Below, piece by piece: positions 16,417-23,728 of a stretch of DNA of 45,492 nucleotides (the first letter of the stretch is position 1; each line of letters opens with the position of its first letter). A model generated the notes under the pieces. The model was not told the origin of the DNA. It did no database searches and was given only the letters and a program-made list of their open reading frames with translations. Position numbers and translations under genes: made by a program. This DNA comes from Paraburkholderia aspalathi (GTDB lineage: Bacteria > Pseudomonadota > Gammaproteobacteria > Burkholderiales > Burkholderiaceae): assembly GCF_900116445.1 (NCBI RefSeq), contig NZ_FPBH01000051.1, positions 1-45,492 of the forward strand, in the 5' to 3' direction.

Positions 16417-16422
16417 TTGACA
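16417..16422 (+). promoter_or_regulatory. -35 element of the cupin/BKACE operon promoter
   Basis: Perfect TTGACA on the plus strand. At 16-18 bases downstream the -10 region would be TAACGATA (16439-16446), a poor match lying inside the palindrome at 16436-16464. Occupancy of that palindrome would block the promoter. Confidence 0.5.
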
Positions 16423-16435
16423 GGAAACTTGGACT

Positions 16436-16464
16436 CATTAACGATACGATACGACTCGTTAATG
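16436..16464. promoter_or_regulatory. Palindromic operator between the two divergent operons
   Basis: CATTAACGA (16436-16444) and TCGTTAATG (16456-16464) form a perfect 9-bp inverted repeat separated by 11 bases. The spacer contains TACGATACG (16445-16453), identical to the arm of the other operators. It overlaps the -10 region and ends 8 bases before the cupin start codon. Related to, but organised differently from, the 9-3-9 sites. Confidence 0.65.
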
Positions 16465-16472
16465 GAGAGAAC

Positions 16473-17039
16473 ATGGAGACGCTGGTAAAGAATCACGGGG
16501 TGCAGCAGGCAGACGCAGACGGCTATCGCGCGGTCCGGCGGATCGTCACGGGCATCAATGCACAGGGCAAGTCCTGCTTTGTCTCAGACGGACCCACACC
16601 GAACCGGACGAACCGGCCGGGGTTGCCGCTCGCGCAGGTGGTCTGGGCGACGGGCGAAGCGCGCGCGCCGGGCGACGATCCGGCGCCGGCCGGTCAGGCG
16701 TTCGCCTTCCATTCGAAAGGCGGCTCGCTGCTGCGCATCGTCGATTTTCCGCCTGACAGGAACTACGACGAAGCTCAACTCAAGCAGTTCCTCGACGACA
16801 GCGGCGTGCGCGACAAATCCGGCGCGCGGCATTTCTGGTTCCACAAAACGGAGTCGCTGGACTACGCAATCGTGCTCGAAGGCGAAATCTGGGCGCTGCT
16901 TGACGAAGGCGAAACACTCATGCGCCCCGGCGACGTCCTGATCCAGCGCGCGACCAGTCACAGCTGGGCGAACCGCTCGGACAAGCCGTGCCGGATGGCG
17001 TTCGTGCTGCTCGATCTCGTCGAAGGAGAGCCGCTATGA
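16473..17039 (+). CDS. Cupin-domain protein
   Basis: 188 residues from ATG 16473, with GGAGAGA just upstream; the longer frame from 16326 runs through the promoter. The cupin-2 barrel is in the C-terminal half: FHKTESLDYAIVLEGE (motif 1, one His and the Glu) and the second motif around RPGDVLIQRATSHSWANRS (second His). The subfamily with an HKTxSLDY-type first motif is common next to catabolic genes, with undefined activity (dioxygenase, isomerase or lyase). Its TGA overlaps the BKACE ATG (ATGA), so the two are translationally coupled and probably act on the same intermediate. Confidence 0.87.
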   Translation: METLVKNHGVQQADADGYRAVRRIVTGINAQGKSCFVSDGPTPNRTNRPGLPLAQVVWATGEARAPGDDPAPAGQAFAFHSKGGSLLRIVDFPPDRNYDEAQLKQFLDDSGVRDKSGARHFWFHKTESLDYAIVLEGEIWALLDEGETLMRPGDVLIQRATSHSWANRSDKPCRMAFVLLDLVEGEPL

Positions 17040-17965
17040 GCAAGGCGATCATCACCTGCGCGGTGACGGGTGGCGCTCATACGCCCTCCATGTCGCGGTT
17101 TCTGCCGGTCACGCCGGAGCAGATCGCAGCCGAATCCATCGCGGCTGCCGAGGCCGGCGCGTCGATCATTCACCTGCACGCCCGCAATCCCGAGGACGGC
17201 CGCCCCTCCGGCGACCCCGAAATCTTCCGGCGCTTCGTCACGGCCATCAAGTCCTCGACGAATGCCGTCATCAATATTTCGACGGGCGGCGGCGGTCCGA
17301 ACATGCCCATCGAGGAACGCACGGCGGCAGGCCGCGCGCTCAAGCCCGAAATGTGCTCGCTCAACATGGGCTCGCTCAACCTCGTGCTGTCGGAGATGGC
17401 CGAACGCGAGCGCGAATGGCGTCACGACTGGGAAGTGCCTTTTCTGAAGGGCACGCGCGGGCTGATCTTCCGCAATACCTACGACGACATCGCGTGGATT
17501 CTCGAGCATGTCGGACAGGCCGGCGGCACGCGCTTCGAATTCGAGTGCTACGACGTCGGCCACCTGTACACGCTGCAGTACTTCCTTGAGAAGGGTCTCG
17601 TGAAGCCGCCGCTTTTCGTGCAGACAGTGTTCGGCCTGCGCGGCGCGATGGGCGCCCACGCCGAGGACCTGCTCCATCAGAAGCGCACGGCTGACCGGCT
17701 GTTCGGCAACGACTACCATTGGTCCGTGCTGGCAGCCGGCAAGCATCAGATGCCTGTCGCGACGATGGCGAGCCTGATGGGCGGCAACGTACGGGTCGGC
17801 CTCGAAGACAGCCTGTATATCGGCCGCGGCGAGCTTGCGCAAAGCAACGCCGATCAGGTCCGCAAGATTCGCCGGATTCTCGACGAACTGGGCATCGAGA
17901 TCGCCTCGCCGGACGAAGCGAGACGGATGCTCGATCTGAAGGGCCACGACGAGGTTGCTTTCTAG
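17036..17965 (+). CDS. Beta-keto acid cleavage enzyme (BKACE family)
   Basis: 309 residues, normal length for the family once known as DUF849. These Zn-dependent enzymes condense a beta-keto acid with acetyl-CoA and cleave it to acetoacetate and a new acyl-CoA; 3-keto-5-aminohexanoate cleavage enzyme is the founding case. Zinc ligands visible are His46 and His48 (IIHLHARNPEDGRPS) and Glu257 (VRVGLEDSLYIG). The glycine-rich ISTGGGGPNMP loop and FECYDVGHLYTL are also typical. Second gene of the cupin-led operon. Its presence suggests that the pathway produces a beta-keto acid; which one cannot be read from sequence because family specificity is broad. Confidence 0.92.
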   Translation: MSKAIITCAVTGGAHTPSMSRFLPVTPEQIAAESIAAAEAGASIIHLHARNPEDGRPSGDPEIFRRFVTAIKSSTNAVINISTGGGGPNMPIEERTAAGRALKPEMCSLNMGSLNLVLSEMAEREREWRHDWEVPFLKGTRGLIFRNTYDDIAWILEHVGQAGGTRFEFECYDVGHLYTLQYFLEKGLVKPPLFVQTVFGLRGAMGAHAEDLLHQKRTADRLFGNDYHWSVLAAGKHQMPVATMASLMGGNVRVGLEDSLYIGRGELAQSNADQVRKIRRILDELGIEIASPDEARRMLDLKGHDEVAF

Positions 17966-18131
17966 TAGTACCGGACATGAATTTCTTCCGGGTCGCTGGC
18001 GCGGGACCGGCAGAAAAGCCGGCAGTGATCCCGGACCCGGTGTTCGATGTCCGTTGTTCTGTTTGCAGACGATGACACGTTTCCTGGCGCGCTGCGCCAG
18101 GAGCAGCCAATACAAGAACGTTGGAGACGAC

Positions 18132-19373
18132 ATGACTCATCTTTCCCCCGAAGCCGGGCCGGCCCGCATAGCCGGCGCGCGGCACGGCTGGCTCCTGATG
18201 GCCAGCTGCTGGCTCTCCTCGACCGGTGCGGTGCTGATTGCCCCTGTGCTTCCGCAGATGCGGCACGACTATGCGGGCGTGCCGAATGTGGACGTGCTGA
18301 CCCTGATCGTGCTGGTCATTCCCGCGCTGATGATCGCGCTGTTCAGCCCACTGGTCGGATCGCTGGTCGACGCGTTCGGACGCAAGCGACTTTATCTGGT
18401 CGCGGTCGCGATCTACGCGGTCGCCGGCGTCCTGCCGTTCTGGCTGAAAAACCTCTACGCGATCGCCGCCTCACGCGCGGTGATCGGTCTCGCCGAAGCG
18501 GCCATTGTCACGATCGCCACCGCGCTCGTCGCCAATTATTTTTCCGGTGTGCGCCGACAGAAATGGCTGACGATGCAGCACGCGTCAGCCTCCGTCGTGG
18601 CTGCCTTGATGTTCGCAGTGGGTGGAGGGCTCGGCAGCCTCGCGGCGGGCTGGCGAACGCCGTTCCTGGTCTACGGTTGCGCGATCCTGTTCCTTCCGTT
18701 CATCGCGGTGATGATCTGGGAACCCGAGCAAACGCATGCTGAGCATGCACCCGTGCAGAAGTTGCCCTTTCCCTGGCGCGAGGTCGGCCCCCTGTGCCTG
18801 TTGATCCTTTTCGCGTCCGTCATGTTCTTCGTCGTGCCGGTGCAGATCAGCTTTCTGCTTGCCGCGCGCGGCGTGACGGCACCGGCGATTCTTGGTTTCG
18901 GCGGCGCCATCGCCAATGCCGGCATTCCGGTGGGTTCGTTCGTTTTTCACCGGCTCGCGCGATGGCCTATCAACCGGCTTCTGGTCGTCGCATTCGGACT
19001 GCTTGCCTCAGGCTTCTTTGTCATCGCATCGTGCACAGGCGTGAACGCGACAGTTGCGGGTGCCTTTCTCGCCGCAGCGGGCGCGGGCATGGCGCTTCCG
19101 CTACTCGGCACCTGGACACTCGCGCGCGTGCCGTTCGCGCAAAGCGGTCGCGCGACCGGCGGCTATATGGGATCGTTCTTCCTCGGTAATTTCCTGAGTC
19201 CGCTCGTCGTCGAATCGGTTGGCAGGTTTGCCGGTGGACTTATCCAGACGGTCGCATGGATGGCATTGGTATGCGCAGGCATGGCTGTCGGCGTCCTGAT
19301 CCTGACGCTTGCGAAGCGTGGGCCCCGCGAATCGGTGCACGCGGCACAAGCAAAAGGTGTTTCACCGGGTTGA
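18132..19373 (+). CDS. MFS transporter
   Basis: 413 residues from ATG 18132 (MTHLSPEAGPARIAGARHGW), which has GGAGA upstream; the open frame to 17955 is ignored. About 12 membrane segments; loop 2-3 signature SLVDAFGRKRLYLV near residue 85. Most similar in general look to the YitG/ProP-like drug or aromatic-acid:H+ group. Third gene of the cupin/BKACE operon, 166 bases after BKACE, and therefore likely the uptake system for the substrate. The island thus has two MFS carriers, one per operon of the second divergent pair. Confidence 0.87.
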   Translation: MTHLSPEAGPARIAGARHGWLLMASCWLSSTGAVLIAPVLPQMRHDYAGVPNVDVLTLIVLVIPALMIALFSPLVGSLVDAFGRKRLYLVAVAIYAVAGVLPFWLKNLYAIAASRAVIGLAEAAIVTIATALVANYFSGVRRQKWLTMQHASASVVAALMFAVGGGLGSLAAGWRTPFLVYGCAILFLPFIAVMIWEPEQTHAEHAPVQKLPFPWREVGPLCLLILFASVMFFVVPVQISFLLAARGVTAPAILGFGGAIANAGIPVGSFVFHRLARWPINRLLVVAFGLLASGFFVIASCTGVNATVAGAFLAAAGAGMALPLLGTWTLARVPFAQSGRATGGYMGSFFLGNFLSPLVVESVGRFAGGLIQTVAWMALVCAGMAVGVLILTLAKRGPRESVHAAQAKGVSPG

Positions 19374-19683
19374 TGCCCTCACTCGTCCGCAGCGAGAAAC
19401 ACAGCCGCTCACTTTCCTCCACATCGCCCCAACGCAGCGACTGAGCGGGGGCCATTGCCCGTTCCTTCCGGGGGAAAGAGCACGGCAGTATGCGCAGGAG
19501 CGATTCAGCGGCTCGTTCCGGCGCGTGATCGAGCTTTCGCAACGGGCCGATCCCGATAATGTGCAGGCACGTTACGTCGCTCGCTGTCTGCTGGTTTCGG
19601 TCGGGAGAACTCGAAGCGTCGCGGCGACTCAGGTCCGAGCGTTGCTGGGACCATTGCATCTTCTCCTGAAATAAGGACCTCTG
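19374..19683. other. Intergenic stretch after the catabolic island
   Basis: 310 bases. A plus-strand frame (19309-19674) is open and ends just before the small lipoprotein gene, but I recognise no family and see no start with a ribosome-binding site. Treated as non-coding. Confidence 0.4.
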
Positions 19684-19839
19684 ATGTTACATGCGCTCTA
19701 TTCCCGGAGTTGCGCCGACGCCCTGCTGATTGTGGCTGTCGTCGCCCTCTGTGCCGGCTGCAAGCCAGCCGACAAAGCCGGCGGTGCCGCTAATGCGGAT
19801 TCGGCGGCCAGTAGCTCGCCCGCCGCGGCGAGCCACTGA
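19684..19839 (+). CDS. Small predicted lipoprotein
   Basis: 51 residues: MLHALYSRSCADALLIVAVV followed by a lipobox-like ALCAGC and then a short Ala/Ser-rich tail (KPADKAGGAANADSAASSS). The hydrophobic stretch followed by Gly-Cys fits a type II signal, although the -3 position is Cys instead of Leu. The start is well supported by AAGGA six bases upstream. No homologue recognised; it resembles the small entericidin-like or orphan lipoproteins that are often missed in annotation. It stands alone between the island and the next convergent gene. Confidence 0.6.
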   Translation: MLHALYSRSCADALLIVAVVALCAGCKPADKAGGAANADSAASSSPAAASH

Positions 19840-20166
19840 TTCCCCCGCGTTACGGCATCTTGTCTGCGAAAAACCACCATGTTTAATATGCGCGCCCTGA
19901 GCGTTTTCCACCACCACCCCGGAGGGAGATTCTGCTCCGCGAATGCAGGCCTATCACATCGAGTCGCCAGCGTCGGATAGGATGCTCCTCGGCGACTTCA
20001 AGCGTCTCCAAAGAACTCGATCCGGCGCGCACGATCAGCGACATTGTCGCGATGATGGTGCGCACGACGGTCCGGATTCGACAATGCACCGCTCGGCATT
20101 CGCCTCGGCGCCGCGATGAACCCATTTGCAACAGAGCCCGTAAATCACATCCCGACGTGTCCGGTT
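19840..20166. other. Intergenic stretch
   Basis: 327 bases between the stop of the small lipoprotein gene and the convergent cupin gene. Only a short minus frame overlapping the cupin gene end is open, without family resemblance. Nothing supported. Confidence 0.4.
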
Positions 20167-20700
20167 TCAAGCCGCGCCGAGCCACTGCTCGATGACCGGA
20201 CCGCGTTCGCCTAACACCGGATCGCTCGGAGGAAACGGCAGCGACTCCATTGCCGCGAGTTCCGCCGGCTTGAGCCTATCGCGCCGAATGTCCCATTGCT
20301 GGCCGGCAGGATACGCGCCCACCACGCGCAAATTACCGGCGAAAGCCTGCAAACAATGCCCGGTTCCGGCAGGCAGCAGCAACGCGTCGCCCGCATGCAC
20401 GGTGATCACCTTGCCGCCCGGGCCGCCGACGATGACGTCGGCCGTGCCCGACGCAATGCCCAGCACTTCGTGCGCGGTCGAATGGAAATGATGGTAGTCA
20501 AAGATACCGTCGCGCCATTGCGGTGGCCATTGGTTGTGATTGAAAAGCGCTTCGAATTCGGTGGCCAGCTCGGCGCGGCTGCCCGGTAATGCCGATCGAT
20601 ATATCGCCACCGCAAGTTTGCGGTTGTTCGGCACCCAGTCGCGCGGTCCCAGTGTGAACGCCTCGTAATGTCCCGGTTCTCTCGTCTGCTCATGTCGCAT
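20167..20700 (-). CDS. YjlB-like cupin protein
   Basis: 177 residues from ATG 20700 (MRHEQTREPGHYEAFTLGPR), which has GGGAGC eight bases upstream; an alternative ATG at 20751 lacks one. Cupin barrel: FDYHHFHSTAHEVLGIASGTA (motif 1 with several histidines and Glu) and HAGDALLLPAGTGHCLQA (motif 2 with the last His). The opening PNNRKLAVAIYRSALPG is typical of the YjlB group. Function undefined; likely a cytoplasmic metal-binding protein. It is monocistronic as far as can be seen and shows no link to the catabolic island. Confidence 0.85.
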   Translation of the reverse strand: MRHEQTREPGHYEAFTLGPRDWVPNNRKLAVAIYRSALPGSRAELATEFEALFNHNQWPPQWRDGIFDYHHFHSTAHEVLGIASGTADVIVGGPGGKVITVHAGDALLLPAGTGHCLQAFAGNLRVVGAYPAGQQWDIRRDRLKPAELAAMESLPFPPSDPVLGERGPVIEQWLGAA

Positions 20701-21110
20701 ATCGGCCCCGCTCCCGCAATTGTGGATCCGCCAAGCATCGTCCCGCATCAAGACGCGCAGAAAACATTACATCTCTCCGCGCATCACTTACAACGCTGCC
20801 ACGCTGCGGGCACAAGCTTGTCAACGTTTCTCGTTGCATCGCTCTCGTAGGAGACGATGCGTCGGCCGCGCCACGAATGCAGGCTCCGGCGCCCTGGTTT
20901 TCGATCACTGTGCGCAGCATGGCGCGTGCCGCGAGTGCACCCATGGATGGCCGGCGCCGACGCGGGTGGCCGCCCAGATTGCGCCATGCCTTGCGGACGA
21001 AGCTATTACGGGAGCGAGAACACCGTTGCGTGAGGCATACGCCTTGCGGCGTTCGTAGGCGAGTCGTCATCGGCTCGCTAAACATAAATCTCAATTCTGG
21101 AGGACTCGCG
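20701..21110. other. Intergenic stretch upstream of the Gly-rich protein gene
   Basis: 410 bases between divergent genes. Overlapping open frames on both strands look like GC-rich noise. A possible sigma-54 promoter for the plus-strand gene lies at 21033-21048. Confidence 0.4.
21033..21048 (+). promoter_or_regulatory. Weak sigma-54-type promoter match
   Basis: AGGCATACGCCTTGCG: GG and GC are 10 bases apart and TTGC is intact, but three positions of the TGGCACG half differ. 63 bases upstream of the Gly-rich protein start. Confidence 0.3.
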
Positions 21111-21488
21111 ATGAAAACCTCGACGAAGAAACTGGTTGTTTCAGCGCTGTTGACGGTCTTTGCTGGCGGCGCATATGCACAGGCAGGCGGCACGGGAGCG
21201 GGCGGCGGCGGGCCTGCGGGTACTGGCGGCGGCACCGGTGTAGGAGCCGGAGGCGGAACAACGGGAGCGAATGGCACTGTGGCTCGACCGGGCAACTCGC
21301 CGTCACAGAACACGGGCGGCTACGGTAGCCCGGGAGGCACGGCCACCGGCGGCGGACAAGGTACCGGTACGGGTGCATCACCTAATATAACGACGCCGAA
21401 CGGCACGAATCCGAACTACCCGGACGGCACGAAAAGTACGAATGGCGTGAATCAGCCAATGCCGGACACGCTGCAGAAAGGCAAGTAA
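21111..21488 (+). CDS. Secreted glycine-rich low-complexity protein
   Basis: 125 residues. A clear signal peptide (MKTSTKKLVVSALLTVFAGG, cleavage after AYA) is followed by about 100 residues dominated by Gly, Thr, Ala, Asn and Pro: repeated GGGT/GTGG units, then PNGTNPNYPDGT. GGAGGA lies upstream of the ATG. It contains no Cys or Trp and is predicted to be disordered after export to the periplasm. No family recognised; similar Gly-rich exported proteins occur in Burkholderia-group genomes. A surface or matrix role is speculation. Confidence 0.75.
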   Translation: MKTSTKKLVVSALLTVFAGGAYAQAGGTGAGGGGPAGTGGGTGVGAGGGTTGANGTVARPGNSPSQNTGGYGSPGGTATGGGQGTGTGASPNITTPNGTNPNYPDGTKSTNGVNQPMPDTLQKGK

Positions 21489-21510
21489 CGATGAGGGCTG
21501 CAGAATGCTT

Positions 21511-21972
21511 TTACGGCGGCGGCGTTGCGTGCAAGGCCGCCGCCGATTCCAGCACGCGCAACAGACGCTCGGGGGTCAGGGGTTTCGCGCAATGCGCGTC
21601 GAAGCCCACGGCGCGGGCCCGGGCACGGTCGTCGCGCGACGCGAAAGCGGTGCATGCAATCAGTAACATATGCGCCGTCGACGGATGCGTGCGCAAACGC
21701 CGAGCCAGTTCAAAGCCGTCGAGCCCGGGCATTTTGATGTCGAGGACCACCGCGAAAGGTTGCCACTCGCAGGCCGTCTCGCATACGAGATGCGGATTTT
21801 CGAGCGCCCGGCATTCGAATCCATCGGCATTCAGCAGCAATTGCAGCGCGTCCGCCGCTTCCCGGTAGTCGTCCACGACCAGCACCCGGCGGTGCGATGC
21901 CATCGCATACTGAATCGGTCGCCAGACGACGACGTCTTCGCTGTCGGCAAATCGATTATCGGGCGTCACCAT
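21511..21972 (-). CDS. Stand-alone response-regulator receiver protein
   Basis: 153 residues, one receiver domain from about residue 27 and no output domain. Acidic pocket DD at 34-35 (VLVVDDYREA), phospho-acceptor Asp78 (VVLDIKMPGLDG), the conserved Thr in LIACTAF and Lys in CAKPLTPERL are all present, so it should be phosphorylatable. No histidine kinase gene lies nearby. Start at 21972 is preferred because it is preceded by purine-rich AGGAG units; the internal ATG at 21903 has none. It is convergent with the Gly-rich protein gene, with only 22 bases between their stops. Confidence 0.9.
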   Translation of the reverse strand: MVTPDNRFADSEDVVVWRPIQYAMASHRRVLVVDDYREAADALQLLLNADGFECRALENPHLVCETACEWQPFAVVLDIKMPGLDGFELARRLRTHPSTAHMLLIACTAFASRDDRARARAVGFDAHCAKPLTPERLLRVLESAAALHATPPP

Positions 21973-21998
21973 TTTCTCCTTTATCTCCTTTAGCTCCT
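21973..21998 (-). repeat. Triple Shine-Dalgarno-like tandem repeat
   Basis: Immediately before the receiver-domain start, minus strand: AGGAGCTAA, AGGAGATAA, AGGAGAAA, a 9-base period with AGGAG at each unit (CTCCT at 21976, 21985 and 21994 on the plus strand). The nearest unit is only 3 bases from the ATG and the next 12, so neither is at the ideal distance. Confidence 0.6.
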
Positions 21999-22054
21999 AC
22001 GTGCGCCTCATACCGGCATTGGTGCAAGCCCGCAGGATTCGCTGACGAGGGCCA

Positions 22055-23728
22055 TCACCCACGATCGTCGATAAAGCCCTTCAGCATCGCGAGCGTATCC
22101 GCGTCGTCGATATGTTTGTCCGTGCGCCAGCGCAGCATGCGCGGGAAGCGCACCGCGACGCCGGACTTATGACGCGGACTCGACTGTATGCCTTCGAAGC
22201 CGATTTCGAAAACGAGCGTCGGTGTCACGCTTCGCACCGGTCCGAATTTCTCGATCGTCGTCTTGCGCACGATGGCGTCAACCTGGCGCATTTCCTCATC
22301 GGTAAGACCGGAATACGCTTTGGCGAAGGGCACGAGCGTGCGGACACCGTTCGCTTCATCCCAAACTGCGAATGTGAAATCGGTGTACAGACTCGCGCGA
22401 CGGCCGTGTCCGCGTTGCGCATAAATCAGTACGGCGTCCACCGCATACGGATCGATTTTCCATTTCCACCACGTGCCGGAAGCCTTGGTTCGGCCGACGC
22501 CGTACATCGACCCGCGCTCCTTTAGCATCAGCCCTTCGACGCCGCGCGCGCGGCTCTCGTCACGCAATGCTGCGAGCGCGCGCCAATCGGCCCCGAGCAC
22601 AAGCGGCGACACGCGCAATAGATCACGCGCCAACGAACTGTCGAGCGATGCAGCCAGTGCGTCGAGACGTGCACGTCGCTCGACCAGCTGGCTCATGCGC
22701 AGATCGCCGCCATGTGCTTCGAGCAGGTCGTAAGCAAGCAGCGTGGCAGGCGAATCGGCGAGAATTTTTTTCGTCAGCGTCTTGCGTGCGATGCGCGGTT
22801 GCAAACGCGCGAACGGCAACGGCGCAAGCGCGCCCGGTTCCCACGCGAGAATTTCGCCGTCAATCACGAAGCCATCGGGCAAGGCCTCACCCAAAGCGGC
22901 GACTTCGGGAAAGCGACTCGTGATCAGATCCTCGCCGCGCGACCATAACCACACACGTCCGCCGCGTTTGACGAGTTGCGCGCGAATGCCGTCCCACTTC
23001 CATTCGATCAGCCAGTGCGACGGATCGCCGAGCGTCTCGGGATCGGCCTGCAACGGATGCGCGAGAAAGAACGGATACGGCAACCCCAGTTCGCTGTCGT
23101 GCCGCGCGGACGAAAACGGCTCATCGTCGGATACCCCTTGCGGCGCGATCAGACGCAGATAGCGCGCCGCGTCCGGTTTCTGTTGCGAGTCGGTCCAACC
23201 AACCATGCGTTGCGCGATCCGCTTATGATCGACGCCCGCGACTTCGGCCAGCGCACGCACCACCAGTTGCCGCGCGACGCCCACGCGAAAGCCGCCGCCA
23301 ATCAGCTTCGTCAGCAGGAAGCGGCCGCTCCAGTCGAGTTCGTCCCAATAGCTGAAAAGTCGCGCGCGCAACTCTTCGGGCGCAAGGCCGCGCAAGCTCA
23401 ACACGCGTTGCTCGATCCATTGCGTGAGGCCGAGTTCGGAGCGGCGTTGCGCGGGCGGCAGAATGTGCGCGATTGTCTCGGCGAGGTCACCGACCGCCTG
23501 ATACGACTCCTCGAATAGCCATGTGGGAAGCCCGGCGCGTTCGCGGGCGAACTCGGCGAGCAGACGCGTCGGCACCGATTGACGCGGCTTGCCGCCAGCA
23601 AGAAAGTACGACGCCCACGCAGCATCCTCAGGCGCGGCCACAGCGAAGTAGCTGGTGAGCGCTTCGAGCTTGTCGTGCGTCGAGGTGGACGCGTCGAGCG
23701 CAGTGTAGAGAGCGGCGAAGTGCTTCAT
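22055..23728 (-). CDS. ATP-dependent DNA ligase
   Basis: 557 residues: N-terminal DNA-binding domain (1-200), nucleotidyltransferase domain with motif I lysine Lys244 in IEWKWDGIRAQ, motif III around GFVIDGEILAW and motif V around LMLKERGSMYG, then an OB-fold domain to the end. Length and arrangement match the bacterial ligase that travels with a metallo-beta-lactamase exonuclease in a DNA-repair operon. The ATG overlaps the exonuclease stop (ATGA). It seals nicks using ATP, in addition to the NAD-dependent LigA expected elsewhere. The Lhr-type helicase and phosphoesterase that often follow are not in this window. Confidence 0.93.
   Translation of the reverse strand: MKHFAALYTALDASTSTHDKLEALTSYFAVAAPEDAAWASYFLAGGKPRQSVPTRLLAEFARERAGLPTWLFEESYQAVGDLAETIAHILPPAQRRSELGLTQWIEQRVLSLRGLAPEELRARLFSYWDELDWSGRFLLTKLIGGGFRVGVARQLVVRALAEVAGVDHKRIAQRMVGWTDSQQKPDAARYLRLIAPQGVSDDEPFSSARHDSELGLPYPFFLAHPLQADPETLGDPSHWLIEWKWDGIRAQLVKRGGRVWLWSRGEDLITSRFPEVAALGEALPDGFVIDGEILAWEPGALAPLPFARLQPRIARKTLTKKILADSPATLLAYDLLEAHGGDLRMSQLVERRARLDALAASLDSSLARDLLRVSPLVLGADWRALAALRDESRARGVEGLMLKERGSMYGVGRTKASGTWWKWKIDPYAVDAVLIYAQRGHGRRASLYTDFTFAVWDEANGVRTLVPFAKAYSGLTDEEMRQVDAIVRKTTIEKFGPVRSVTPTLVFEIGFEGIQSSPRHKSGVAVRFPRMLRWRTDKHIDDADTLAMLKGFIDDRG

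Noticed and set aside
20690..21313. Minus-strand Pro-rich frame (207 residues)
   Set aside because: Complement of the Gly-rich exported protein; Pro runs are simply the reverse of Gly codons.
21515..21544. 9-bp GC hairpin at the end of the receiver-domain gene
   Set aside because: It lies within coding sequence made of Ala/Pro codons and has no T-run on either strand; not called a terminator.
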